DNA of 64,000 nt, taken from assembly GCF_027244095.1 (NCBI RefSeq), contig NC_069670.1, forward strand, positions 19,209,820 through 19,273,819, given 5' to 3'. The position numbers and the translations under genes are program-made. The notes under the pieces are model-generated. The model was not told the DNA's origin, did not search any database, and saw only the letters and a program-made list of their open reading frames with translations. Positions 35,017 to 48,400 of the stretch are shown here, in pieces. The DNA is from Hemicordylus capensis. Taxonomy: Eukaryota; Chordata; Lepidosauria; Squamata; Cordylidae. Each line of letters starts with the position of its first letter. Position 1 is the first letter of the stretch.

Positions 35017-36156
35017 GGAAGGCACCTTGCTGACAGCACAGGGACAGTGATGTCACCACACAGGCAGTTCAGAAGTGGAGACATGGCTAAACTGCTGCGG
35101 CATGCAGTCAGGGAAGCATCCTTGCTCGACCCCAGAAGTCTCCTTTCCTCCTGAGCATAATGTGAAGGTGCCTTTTTCGTTTTTCCACTGCAGCACTTTG
35201 GGAGTTAGAGGCACTTTTCAGTCCTCTTAATTAATTAATTAATTAATTGTATAATCTATATACCACCCCGGATAAAATCTAATCTCTCTTATTTGGGGGC
35301 TTCTCAAATCGGGGTCCCCTGTGCTCTTGTGCCCTAACAGATTCGTCTGTGCCGAGAGTGTCGGTCTTAACTCTTCTGGTGCCTAACTTAATTTTTTGAT
35401 GAGTGTTCAGATGTCTGTAGACATGTACACACTTCTTGTGTAAAAGCCTGCATATCTGTCTCCGTACAGATTCTGCCTGCCTGGAACATAATGGGAACTG
35501 GGCTTCCGAGAAGACTTGTTCAGTTCGGCGGGGCTGAATTGGTATTTTCCATTCAGTGGGGCCATCCCGAGGTCTGTTGTGTTCGAGGGGGAACCCGTGG
35601 GTGTAGCAGATGTGAATAGGAAATTCGGATTCCTTCCCTCGCTTTGGTTCCGGTTCAGCCCAACGTCAACTTTGTTTACGGTGAACGATCCCAGCACTCG
35701 CTCCCCAAGGAAACACACAGCCATGAGCCATCTTCCACTTTGTTTTTAATTTTCAACACAGGCATGAAAGATTTCCGGACATCACATGGCAGCCTCAGGA
35801 CCCCGATTCCTTCAGTGGCTGCCTTGGTTAGGGTGGGAGTAGGGCTTACTCTTGGGGTGGCAGTCAAGGAAAACTCCTTTCTTGACAATATTTTGCTTTA
35901 GCCATTAACATAAAAGGAATGAAATAAAAATTTTAAAAGAATCAGATGTGGTGGCGTGGGGGAAGATCCTTATTTGACGCTTTGGGCGCTAACCCATTAC
36001 ACACTCCACATCTTAAATAGTGTGGAGGAATGTTAAGACAATAATCGGAAGTATCAGCTTACCAAAATCAAGTGCATTGGTTCCCAGTACTTCGGAACAT
36101 AAGAAGCTGCCATATTCCCAATCAGACCATTGGTCCATCTAGCTCCGTATCGTCTA

Positions 36157-36350
36157 TACCAGGCCTGCTCAACTTAGGTCCTCCCCCTCCGGCTGTCTTT
36201 GGATTACAACTCCCATAATCCCCAGCTACCGTGGCCAATAGCCAGGGATTATGGGACTTGTAGGCCAACATCTGCAGGGAGGGCCAAATGGTTTTTGCTT
36301 GGGGATTCGGGGAGTTGTAGTCAACAACATCTGGGAATCCCTGTTAGAGG
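36157..36350. mobile_element. Palindromic MITE, right copy
   Basis: Counterpart of 16461-16650. Confidence 0.65.
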
Positions 36351-36486
36351 ACTTGCTTAGTCTGGAGGTTGTTTACACACACATACACACACCCCGAAAT
36401 CCATAAGCCCGACTGGTGTTTAGAATGAGACCAAAATCAGAATTGCTGATCCACTCCCATGCATCCTTTTCTGCAGAAGGTATTCC

Positions 36487-36592
36487 AAACCTGGGCTCTC
36501 CAGATGTTGAACGACAATTCCTATAAACCCCCCGCCCAGCCATCAGACACTTTGGAGTTGCAGTTCAGCAACATCTGGAGAGCCCAGGTGGC
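36487..36592. mobile_element. Palindromic MITE, right copy
   Basis: Counterpart of 16790-16895. Confidence 0.65.
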
Positions 36593-37659
36593 CGACTCCT
36601 GTCCTAAAGGGAAATGCCCAACATCTGCTCAGAAAACCTGGTGGATTTGGGATGGAGAAGGTGGAAGCAATAATAGTTGGAAACGGTTCCCTTTGGCCAC
36701 TTCACGTCCTTTAGAAGCAGGAGGAGACCAGTCCTTGAAGGGCAATAGAGACACGCAAGCTTTTCAAATACAAAATCCACCCACACATGCCCTGCATTCT
36801 ATATTCATTATCTGTGCACAAGGCCACAGATCCGACAAGCTTTCCCGCCCCTGTGTTATCAGTCTAAGTAACACCTGACTGGTGATGGGCGAGTTCCCTC
36901 TGGCTCGACTCGGAAATAAGCGAGCTACTTCCCCCTAAACTGGGAATCTGGCCTTTTCACCCCAGCCACACAGAGCGGCCATATGCAGCTGTGGATCATG
37001 GAAGCCTGCCATGCTCAGTGACCCCCCAGCGGCAAATGGCAGCTGTGGGGTGGAATCGAGGATGGGCTGGTGGCTCATCCCCCTCAAAAACCTTGGGTGA
37101 GAGGGTCGAGTGTGGGGCAGGTTGCTGTTTGTCCCCCACCAGACATCTCTGAGAGTGCAGCCCCGTTCTGCCTCCTTCCTGAGATTAGTGGAGACATCCG
37201 TGTCTCCATTCTGTTCAACAGGGAGATGAAATTGGAGCCTTAGAAGCACGGAGGGGCTTCTGATGCTCGCTTCTCCTGGGGCGAGCATTATCAGGTCCCT
37301 GACACTCCCAGCTCCACCCCTGTGACAAACCTCACGGGCATCTCTATTTCTGGCATCTCTAGAAGCCGAGCATTGTGGGGCGGACCCCTTTTCTCATGCA
37401 GTTTACAAGAACTTCCTTAACACACATCCCTAAGGGCTGTGGGGGGGGGGTGTATTGTATTTACTTTCCTAAAAAATATGTAAAAACCCTTTAGTGGAAA
37501 AGCGCTTGTTTCTCATCTGCTAAGGTTCCTGCTCCAAAGCTTATAAAAACATTTTTTTAAAAAATAACAGCAAATATAGAACAGCAGCATCAACTCTGGA
37601 CTTGGAAAGACACCAACTGAAACGCGTTCCCCATTATGAATTTTTTCCCTGTTCGGGGG

Positions 37660-37762
<103 letters not shown>

Positions 37763-37847
37763 TGATAGGCACTCAAAACATGGGGATGTAAGAGAAAAAT
37801 AGAATACGCAAACACAATATGCAGCGAGAGGGAGAAACAGGATTACA

Positions 37848-39485
37848 TTCCGAGGTACTGGGATATCCGTTGCCTATGTAGCAAAGCCACTCTCTGCCTG
37901 ATTCCAGCTCCGATTATTGATATGTGTGCAATATATGTACACACACACACACATATATATATTAAAGTGCCATTCAACAATACTGTCTATGGGTTAACAA
38001 GGAGCCTGTTCCAGGCCGAGCGAGCGAACGTGCCCGATTGTAAACAGGCCCCAGAGAAGTCTCTACTTGAGTACCAATTACATCAGCTGTGTTCCAGTGC
38101 CCTAGAGGAACCGTGGGGGGCGAGTAGGACTCGAGCAAATGTACAGAGATAGCAGTACAGCTGCTGTTGTTTCCAAACTGGACGTACCACAGAAAATAGC
38201 CCTTTCTGCCGGAAGCTGTTAGATGGAGCAGACAGGCCATTTTTTCCTATTGTCCCAAGACAACATCGCAAGCCAGAAAGGGAATAAAGTTCCTTACTCA
38301 CACACCACTTCCTCAGCCGCTGCTATGAGGGGAGGGAACCCCCCCCGCTCCAAGGAGTGTCCCCCCCACCCTTCCATAGTCCTTTGATTCTACCCATAAG
38401 TGTATCACTGGATAAATACTCGAACTGAACCAAGAGAGCAAAACCGCCGTGAACGGCAGCCACCCCAAACAGGAAGCTGTAACCCCTTTGGGCTGTTCTC
38501 CTGGCATGACACGTTCCTGAAAAGTCCACACTGGGAATGAATGGATTGCGGAAGGGGCCACGGAAGGAAAGCCTCTACTTTCATCCAAGTCCCCCAAATT
38601 GGCCACAACCATCTGGCCACACTCCATTCAAGATGAACCACCAGTTCCTGTCCACGCCGCTCCTGCGTTTCTGCCAGCCAGCTGGTTTGTATCTCGCTTG
38701 TCCGGGCAGGGATTTTGCCTCTTGGGAAATCTCCGAGGAACCATAGCCATCGCCTTGCCAGAGTCGGAGGAAATAGGTCTGGAGTGCTGAAAACGAGGGA
38801 TCCCATTTAAGCGACTTGCAAAGCCGCTCTCTCGTGGATGAGAGACTTGCCCATAGCTCCAACTAGTCTAACCCGAGATAGTCTTCAGGCTGCCTTCCAT
38901 CAAGAGGGATGACGCCACATCTCCTGCCGAGTAATCCAACATCGCTGAATAGAGGGGAACAGCGAGGAAGGGAGCTTTGCCCTGCTCTCTCCAAAAAAGA
39001 TCAAGGCTGCAATACGGCAGACCCCAGAGGGCAAAGGAAATGGCAAAACACTGCAGGGTAACGAGGAAGTTGGATGTTGCGACAGTGTATGGAATGAGAA
39101 GAAGTCGATTGTGTCCTGGCGGATAACCAAGAGCCTGCAAGTTTCTGGGATTCCTGCAGGAAATGTTGGTAGACATGGATCTCGTGGCAGAGTGATGAAG
39201 CTAGATGATGACTGTGGGACTCAGTTCAACCCAGAGCTGAAGGAAGCATCCTCGGAATTGACCCTTTGTAGACACAAGCGTGAGACCAATCTCAAAGGTG
39301 GCACGTCCCTGTGGCATCTTCTCCCAGGAGGAGGGTAGCCTCAGATGGGACTCCTTGGGAACGTGTGAGGGATCCCATTCAAGCTGTTTAGGAAATCTGA
39401 CTCCTTGCCACAGCTGCCTCATGGGGGAGCAGCTGGGTCCAGTTCTGCAGGGGATGTTCTTCAGGGTCCCCTCTCACTCCTATTA
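37848..39485. other. Unique DNA between the duplication and MTMR11; probably includes its 3' UTR
   Basis: The first half has a short (AC)n/(AT)n run near 37941-37963 and an AATAAA at about 38283 on the plus strand. The part next to the MTMR11 stop (38310-39485) has minus-strand open frames at 38405-38806 and 38868-39176, with no family recognised. On position alone it should contain the MTMR11 3' UTR. I did not find a clear minus-strand poly(A) signal. Confidence 0.4.
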
Positions 39486-39659
39486 TCAACAGGATGGCAA
39501 GAGGGAGCCCCATCCACTCTTGATCTGCCCCTGAGGAAGTTCTTTAGTGGTCTCAAGAGCTGGCTTGTAGGTGCCCCTGGTTTGCCAGTAGCTCAGTTGC
39601 TTTTGAAGGAGATCCAGTTCTTCTGTGAGGCCAACAAGGGTAGATGCAAAGAGACCAAC
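39486..39659 (-). CDS. MTMR11: MTMR11 last coding exon
   Basis: Encodes GLTEELDLLQKQLSYWQTRG and a short tail, ending at TGA (39486-39488). Matches the C-terminal helix of mammalian MTMR11. Acceptor TCCTGCAG. Confidence 0.93.
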   Translation of the reverse strand, partial: VGLFASTLVGLTEELDLLQKQLSYWQTRGTYKPALETTKELPQGQIKSGWGSLLPSC

Positions 39660-42600
39660 CTGCAGGAGAAGAAGGTAGACTGCTGTTAAAAGACCAAGGA
39701 AGGACCACAGTGACCAGTTGGATCACAGACACAACATTTATTTATCACTGATCTTATGGCAGGTGCAAAGAGACATTATGCTTGTGAAATCCTGTACAAG
39801 ATCATGGCGTAGAATAGCTAATTGGCCATACACTGGAGTGACCTCCACATAAAAGTACAAATCTACATAAGAACAGCCCTGCTGGATCAGGCCCAAGGCC
39901 CACAGCAAGCGGTGAGGACATGCCCTCTCTTCGGCTGAGAGCCAGCGTGGTGTGGTGGTTAGAGTGCTGGACTAGGACCGGGGAGACCCGAGTTCAAATC
40001 CCCATTCATCCATAAAACTAGCTGGGTGACTTTGGGCCAGTCACTTCTTTCTCAGCCTAACCTACTTCACAGGGTTGTTGTGAAAGAGAAACTCAAGTAT
40101 GTAGCACACCACTCTGGGCTCCTTGGAGGAAGAGCGGGATATAAATGTAATAATAACAACAACAACAACAGGTATTCATAGGCCTCCGAGGCTGGACCAC
40201 ATCTTATTTGACGCACTGCAGAGCAGGGATTCCAACAGCCGAATTTTGGGAGGGGAGCTTTTGTTAAATAATTGGGGGTCAACAATTGTTCTACTGCCAA
40301 AAGTTATTTAGCAGTCTACTGGTGGATCCTGGTCTATTTTCTGACCACCCTGACCTTAAGGGCTACATGCCACTGTGGTTTTAAACTGAATAGTGCAGAT
40401 TTTGAGTCAGTTTTGCCCCAGAAAGATACCCCACTGAGAATTCGCACACATCTAAGGGATTCTGCGGTGAAACTGACGCGGGTTTTGAGATCTGTGTTTA
40501 CTAGAAACAGTCCTGAGCACAGGTTGTTTAATTGTTAAGCTATCAGATGGCTCAGAGTAGGGAGCAATGTATTAAAATGTCAACATTTAAATGTATACAA
40601 CTAAACATGGCCCTCCGTTCAGCGACAACTCTGGTCGTGTTTCAAGTCAAACAGACCTCATGGCTGGGATGGCCAGTTGTGTTGGTGGTGGCCAGGCTGT
40701 TCTCCAGAAAGTTATCCAGGTACCTAAAGTATATTTTGCTTCAGCTCACAAATGGTCAGATTCCATAATCAAGGCAGAACACACCACAACCACACACACA
40801 CACACCCCGTTCTCTCTTTGTATCTCAACTTCTGCGGCTTCTTGAGCCCAGAAAGAAAAAAGAGGGGGCGAGGGGAAGGCATGAACACCCAATTCTGCAA
40901 ATGCCAATTCAGTGCTATAGCTACCAAGTCCACCTCTCTCCGTCTTGTGCACACAACCCTTCACACCGGCATCCCTTTACCTGGATCTCCGGGTTCCCGC
41001 GAAGGTAGCACCTTTTCCATAACCGGACCCAGGGCCCTGCGTACCGCGGGAGAAGCAGCTGCCGGTCGTGATGGCCGAGGAAGTTGCTGGGCTTGGCCCT
41101 CGGGGCCCTCTCTTGGTCTCCAGGACCCTCGGACAGGTGAGCCCGCCGGGAACCCCTCTTGGAGATGGAGCCGTTCTTCCAAGGAAAGAAATGGGTTTGC
41201 AAAGACAGGCAGCCCTTGGAGAAGACGTACAGAGTCCAGTTCCCTGAAGGAGTGTTGTCCATCTGGCGGAAGGAAGGAAGGAAGGAAGGAAGGAAGGAAG
41301 GAAGGAAGGAAGGAAGGAAGGAAGGAGAAACTCAGATCAAGGAAGAGAAGTGGACCCAGCCCCTCATCTCTAGGGACTTAGGGATTTGCCTTATAGCTCA
41401 ATATTGTCTACCCCAGGGCTGCTCAACTTTGGCCCTCCTGCAGATGTTGGCCTACAGCTCCCATGATCCCTGGCTATTGGCTACTGTGGCTGGGGATTCT
41501 GGGAGTTGTAGTCCAAACACAGCTGGGGGGCCCAAGTCGAGCAGACTGGCAGCGGCTTCTCCAAGGTTGCAGGCAGGATTCTCTCTCAGCTTTATCTTGG
41601 AGATGCTGCCAGGGAGGGAACTGGGAACCTTCTGCATGCAAGCCCGCAGGTGCTCTTCCCAGAGCAGCCCCCAGAGCCAGCGTGGTTAGAGTGCTGGACT
41701 AGGACCGGGGAGACCCGAGTTCAAATCCCCATTCAGCCATGAGACTAGCTGGGTGACTCTGGGCCAGTCACTTCTCTCTCAGCCTCACCTACTTCACAGG
41801 GTTGTTGTGAGGTGAAATGCAAGTATGTAGTACACCGCTCTGGGCTCCTTGGAGGAAGAGCAGGATATAAATGTAGTCATATTCATCATCTCCTCTCCTA
41901 GGGCTCACACATGTAGTCTCCCATCCAAATGCAAACCAGGGCAGGTCCTGCTTAGTAAAAGGGGGCAATTCATGCTTGCTCCAACTAGGCCAGCTCTCTT
42001 CCCTTTGCAAGGCTGCTCATTCCTTTACACCAGGGATTCTCAATGTTGGGTCTCCAGATGTTACTGGACTTCAACTCCCATAATCCCCAACCAAAGGCCA
42101 CTGGGGCTGGGGATTATGGGAGTGGAAGTCCAAGAACATCTGGGGACCCAACGTTGAGAATCCCTGCTTTACACACACACACCTACCTGACCATGGTTTG
42201 GGGGCAGGAAATTCCCATTGAGAGCAGCTCCGTTGCTGGTTCTGCTCCGGCTGTAGCAGGGGTTCTTGAACTGCGCTCTCTGCCGGGGCCCGTATCGCAA
42301 GGGCCAGTCCCAGACGGAGGGCAAGTACGCTCCGCCCGTTCCCTCAGCAGGGTAGCCGCCTTTCTGCACGATCTCCAGACAGAGGGTCTCTCTCCAGCCA
42401 TTTATGGGAGTGTACAGCTGGTTGAAAAAACGGTTCTGGAGAAAGAGAGAAGAAGCAGCTCGGACAGAGCTTTCTCCCGATACGAAGAAGACGACGGCGG
42501 ATATTTATATACCGTTTTTCAACTAAAGTCCCCAAAATGTTTTTAGATAGATAATTATAAATAGGATGGCCCCATCCCCAAAGCGCTCTCAATCTAAAAA

Positions 42601-45349
42601 AGAAATATACTGTAAGATAGACACCAGCAACAGACACTGGAAGGATGCTGTGCTGGGGGTGGATAGGGCCGGTTGCTCTCCCCCTGCTAAAGAGAACCAC
42701 CACTTTAAAAAGGGGCCTCCTTGTAGAATGGAGGATGCTCTGCCCTGGAGATATAGGTCACCAGAAGAGTCCTGCTGGATCCAGTCAAAATGTTCACCTA
42801 GCTGAGCAATCCTGGTAGCCACCACGGCTGGCCAGTTGCTTCTGGGAAGCCCACAGCCTGAGCAGGAAGGCACCTGGAGCTCGGAGGAAACAGCATCTGA
42901 TTTATGCAAGATCCCCTGCAGGGAAAGAGCTGCTGGGATTCCCCCGTCTTCGGGGGTCTGTCCATGTAATGGTCAGGAAATGGAATCTGGGCAGCATGTT
43001 TTAAGGTCCAATACGGATGACTCCTGTATTGACCACACTGCCAGGCAAATCTAATCAATTCTATGTCAAATATCTACTGACAGATAAAATTCCAGGGTTG
43101 GCTGTAACCGTGGCTAAATTCCGGTCGGTTGCTGTTCGAACGAGGAAGCACCTTGAGCTGTTTCAGACGGCGACTTTACTGCGACTTTACTTTGGGAGGG
43201 TGGGTGTGAGTTCATATATCGGCCAGATTTACCCCCAAGGTCCGTGCGGAATTTCAGCGAGCACTTCACACACGATTCGGGTTTCTCCCTCCGTATCGGA
43301 ACCTAGCCCGATTTATCTCAGGAGTAAAAATAATCCTCTTTTCGTATCGGAGTATCCGTTATGCCCCGAACTCGCAGTAAAGCCTCGCGGTAAACCCACG
43401 GCAAAGTCTGCTGTCTGAAAAGCTTCCTGGTGAACGGATGGTGTTGGAAGGACTGCTTTGCTATCTTTGGTGGTGGTTACTTGGGAGGGGGGTTTACTTT
43501 GGGTCATTTGATGTTTTGTATAAATGAATTGTACCTGCTGGTATTTTACGGCCATATCTGGCCCCGTAGCCATGATTATTTGTGGGTTCGTTTTGCATTC
43601 CTGGACCACAATAAATGTACTGAACTGAAATGATGAACGCAAGATGGTTTCCCCAGCCACAAACACGGCCCACCTGGTTCTTCCGACCTCTTTCCCACTG
43701 GCAGTTGAACAGGAAGGTGCTGAAAAATGGGATGTAGCAGCTGTCGTGCAGAGCTAGCAGGTAGGCCTCGGTGAACTCAAAGGATCCTGGGAACTGCTGC
43801 AGGAGTTGCCAGACACAGTCCAAGAACAGGAGGAAGACTGGAGACTGTGGGAAGAGGGCAAAAAGAGAAGAGGAAGCCAGGAAGCAGCAGAAGGCGGCGA
43901 CCAAAATGACCTCCATTTTTGCCAAAATTAATACATCAGAAAAAAATGTTTCTCCCTCCTGCAGTCCTTATCTACTTGGTGGGGGAGATTAAATTTGACC
44001 ACAATAGGAAGCGTGATCAAACAAACGAGTGCTTCATAGTATTTATTATTATTATTTCTTGTTTACACAGTCAGACAGGTGTTATTGACTGGTTTGTTTT
44101 ATCCAGACATCGGGTCCTTCCCAAGGACCTGGGATGCCAGAATTTTATTGTCAATGGTTATAGATATCGTCGCAGAATATAGGCTGTTCCCAGTAAAGCT
44201 GCTTTTTGTAATTGGCTGATGGTGATTTCTGTGGCCCCGATGGCGTTGAGGTGCTCTTCAAGGTCTTTTGGAACTGCACCCAGGGCGCCAATTACCACTG
44301 GGATTATTTGGGTCTTTTTCTGCCACAGCCTTTCAATTTCAATTTGTAGATCTTTGTATTTGGTGATTTTTTCTAATTTTCTTCTATTCTGCTATCATCA
44401 TCATCATCATTATTATTAATTATTATTATTATTATTATTTTGCATTTATATCCCGCTCTTTCACCAAGGAGCCCAGAGCAGTGGACTACATACTTAAAAG
44501 TTTCTCCTCACAACAACCCTGTGAAGTAGGCTAGGCTGAGAGAGAAGTGTCTGGCCCAGAGTCACCCAGCAAGTCTCATGGCTGAATGGAGATTTGAACT
44601 CGGGTCTCCCCGGTCCTAGTCCAGCACTCTACCCACTACACCATGCTGGCTCCATAGTAGATATCTCGAGTGCGTTCCTAACAGAGAGGCTATCTAGACT
44701 GCAGGGCTTCTAAGTATATAAAAAGTATTTTTAAAGACTCCGGAAAAAATGAGTTATTTTCGAACGAGGCTCTAAGACAGGCTGCTGTTCTGCTGCCATC
44801 TGGGCTCCTCCCCCTAAATAGACGAGCACTAAAAGCTCTCCCATTCTTAGCCTCTGGGTTCCTTCATTCCTCACATTCTTTCTCAAAGCATTTCACGTTG
44901 GTGGAAATGGCTTGAAAGGTCATCCCCTCCAGGCTCACACATCAGCTGGCTTACCTCATCCCGGTCATTTTTCTGGAGCAGGTTGAGACGCTGGAGGAAG
45001 GGGTGTCCGGCCGCTACCCACTCTCTCTGTACGAGGCTCTGGAAGCCTGAGACGCTTCTCGCCTGTGGATCCGACATCACTTGCACCAAGGAGGCCAGCA
45101 GACAGTTCAGATCCCTGTCATCCGATTCTGGGAAAGGAAGAAATGAGGACTTTGAGAACAGAAGAGCAGCCCTGCTGGATCAGGCCCAAGGAGGCCCATC
45201 TAGTCCAGCATCCTGTTTCGCACAGTGGCCCACCAGACTTTGAGAGTCTTGCTTATTATGTATGTTGCTGTCCTGCAGTTCATGAAGGAAAGGTGTTCTC
45301 ACGGTCATTCTAAGGATGAACTGGAAAAACTGGCTCTTTAACTTTCTCT

Positions 45350-45404
<55 letters not shown>

Positions 45405-48400
45405 CTGCCTTATACGAATACGGCAAAAATTCATATACCGCTTTTCAATCAGAGTTCCCAAAGCAGTTTACAGAAATATTAATAAATAAATAAAAGGGCT
45501 CCCTGTCCCCAAAGGGCTCACAATCTAAAAAAGAAACATAAGATAGATCCCAGCAACAGCCACTGGAGAAATGCTGTGCTGCGGGTGGATAGCCATACCG
45601 AGTCAGACCACTGGTGCATCTAGCTCAGTACTGCCTACTCTTGACTGGCAACGGCTCTCCAAGGTTCCAGGCAGGAGTCTCTCCCAGCTCTACCTGGAGA
45701 TGCTGCCAGCCTGGGATTGAACCTGGGACCTTCTGCATGCCAAGCAGATGCTCTGCCACTAAGCTAGGGCCCTATCCCCAGAGGAAGCTGCCTTATACTG
45801 AGCCAGACCATTGATCCATCTAGCTCAGTACTGTCTACTCTGACTGGCAGCAGCCCGCCAAGGCCTCAGGCCTTTCCTAGTCTTTCCCAGCCCTACCTGG
45901 AGATGCTGCCAGGGAGTGAACCTGGGACCTTCTGCGTGCAAAGCTCTGCAGCAAAACCTTCGTTGGGCATCAAACACGGCTAGATCTGCTGGCTAAAGAC
46001 CTTCCAAACTCTTTGCCAAGCCCTGACTTCTTCAAGAGCTTAGACATGTGTCGGCCATCCAAATAAGGCAGCCACGGAGACTACTGAACGGAGACGTCTT
46101 GAGACAGCCTGGGATTCTCAACGTTGGGTCCCCATTTATTATTGGACTTCAACTCCCATAATCCCCAGCCAAAGTCCACTGGGGCTGGGGATTATGGGAG
46201 TTGAAGTCCAGTAACATCTGGGGACCCAACGTTGAGAATCTACTGGGACTGGGCATTATGGGAGTCGAAGTCCAACAACATCTGGGGACCCAATGTTGAG
46301 AATCTACTGGGGCTGAGAATTATGGGAGTTGAAGTCCAACAACATCTAGGGACCCAACGCTGAGAATCTACTGGGGCTGAGGAGTTCAAGTCCGATAACA
46401 TCTGGGGACCCAACACTGATAATCTACTGGGGCTGAGGAGTTCAAGTCTGATAACATCTGGGGACCCAACGCTGAGAATCTACTGGGGCTGGGGAGTTCA
46501 AGTCCGATAACATCTGGGGCCCCCAAGCTGAGCATCCCTGGCCTCGACCCATGGAGATCCCTCCCCCCCCCACAGCTGTAGAGATCAGCATTCATGGGGA
46601 GGAGAAAAACCCCACCAGCGTCAGACTGGAGCCACTAAGAGCAGACAATCCCATGGTCCTCAGTCATCCTGAAGCAGAACTAGAGAGCAAAGGGACTCTT
46701 CCTACCTTGCAGCACGACCGAGCGGCTCCTCTCAGCAAGCAGGACGGCCACCTCGTTGGCCTTCTTCAAGCACAGCCTGTCAGGGAAGAGAGCGGTCATT
46801 ACAACCCCCTTTTCTCCAAAGCCAGTGGTTTCCAACCAAGGCTCCCCCAGATGTTGCTGAACTACTACTCCCAGCATTCCCAGCTACAATTTATGGGGAT
46901 GCTGGGAGTTGTAGTTCAGCAACATCTGGAGGAAACCACCGTCCTAAGGGTGAGTGGGGGAAATCCAAGCCACACACTCCACATTTCCCTCTAAGATCAG
47001 GGATTCTCAATGCTGGGATGTTGTTGGACTTCAGCTCCCATAATCCCCAACCAAAGGCTACTGGAGCTGAGGATTATGGGAGCTGAAGTCCAACCACATC
47101 TGGGCAGCCAACGTTGAGAATCCCTGCTCTAGATCACGTTTCAGAAAGATGCATTTTACGTGGGACATGTTTGTGCGCAGAAGTCCTAGCTCAGAGTGGA
47201 GATGGAACCAATAACAGGGGGGTGTCTTAACGGCAGCCGGGCTGCCAGAAACCAAGACCGGAGATGCGTGATCTCACCTCACGTGGTCCAGCCACCGTGT
47301 GCCTTCCAGGCCCAGGAGCCACTTCTGGTCCGATGGAGCCACAAACGAATCTAAAGGGAGAGCCCAGGAAACACAACGAGGTTATCTCCATTCAAAACTC
47401 GTATCCGGGAGCTTTTCCAAGACAGCAGGGTTTACTGAGAGGCTTTACTGGTGGGTTGCCAGATTTGGCTTATTTTAAGCCAAACTTTGGGTTATGGCCC
47501 ATTTGACTCACGAGTATACGGGTGTCCTGCCCGCAAAAAAATGTGGATTTTTTAATCCCAGATATTTATTTTATTTTATTATTTTATATCCTGCTCTTCC
47601 TCCAAGGAGCCCAGAGCAGTGGACTACCTACTTAAGTTTCTCCTCACAACAACCCTGTGAAGTAGGTTAGGCTGAGAGAGAAGTGACTGGCCCAGAGTCA
47701 CCCAGCTAGTATCATGGCTGAATGGGGATCTGAACTCGGGTCTCCCCAGTCCTAGTCCAGCACTCTAACTACTACACCACGCTGCTCTAGCGCGCAATGA
47801 AAAACCCGAATTGTGTGTGACGTGCTCCCAAATAACTCGCAGGGATTTCAGGGTAAATTTGGCCGGTATGTGGACGCACGGCCTCCATTCCGGAGGAGAT
47901 GCGAACTAAAAGCCGGGTGTGGGAAACATCCAGGCGTTTCGTAAGCCACTGCATGAAAAAACACCACAGCACAACACTCCAAAATCTCTAGGCACCAACT
48001 GCACAGTTACTCCAGAAACAGGATCCCATAAGACTTATTTATTATGTATTTATTTAAAAACATTTATACCCCGCCCCTCCAGTGCACTGCTGCTCAGGGC
48101 GGCTCAAAACAATAAGATAGACACAGATACAATAAAAGTAATAACATTAACTTTAAAAAAAAAATCAGATTAAAACCCACAATTATTAGGTTCAAATTAA
48201 AACTGAAAATTAGAAAAAGCTAAAGCAGCTAAAGAACCTACCAGATATAACAAAATAATAATGGAGCATTAAAAGGCCTCCTTAAAAGGTGCGTTTTAAG
48301 ATGTTTTCTGAAAACACTGAGGGAGGGAGCATGGAGAAGCTCTTCAGGGAAGGCGTTACGAAGCCGAGCAGAACTTCTGGAGCGGCCCCTGGTTTTAAAG

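Noticed and set aside
38270-38340. AATAAA followed by a CA-rich stretch, LTR-like
   Set aside because: No matching second LTR, primer site or pol remnant was found next to it; too weak to call.
40752-41381. 209-codon plus-strand frame ending in a Lys/Glu/Gly/Arg repeat
   Set aside because: Shadow of MTMR11 exon 40981-41262 and translation of the (GGAA)n repeat.
46178-46540. Regularly spaced repeats resembling a CRISPR array
   Set aside because: Units are contiguous without variable spacers and derive from a MITE arm in a vertebrate genome.
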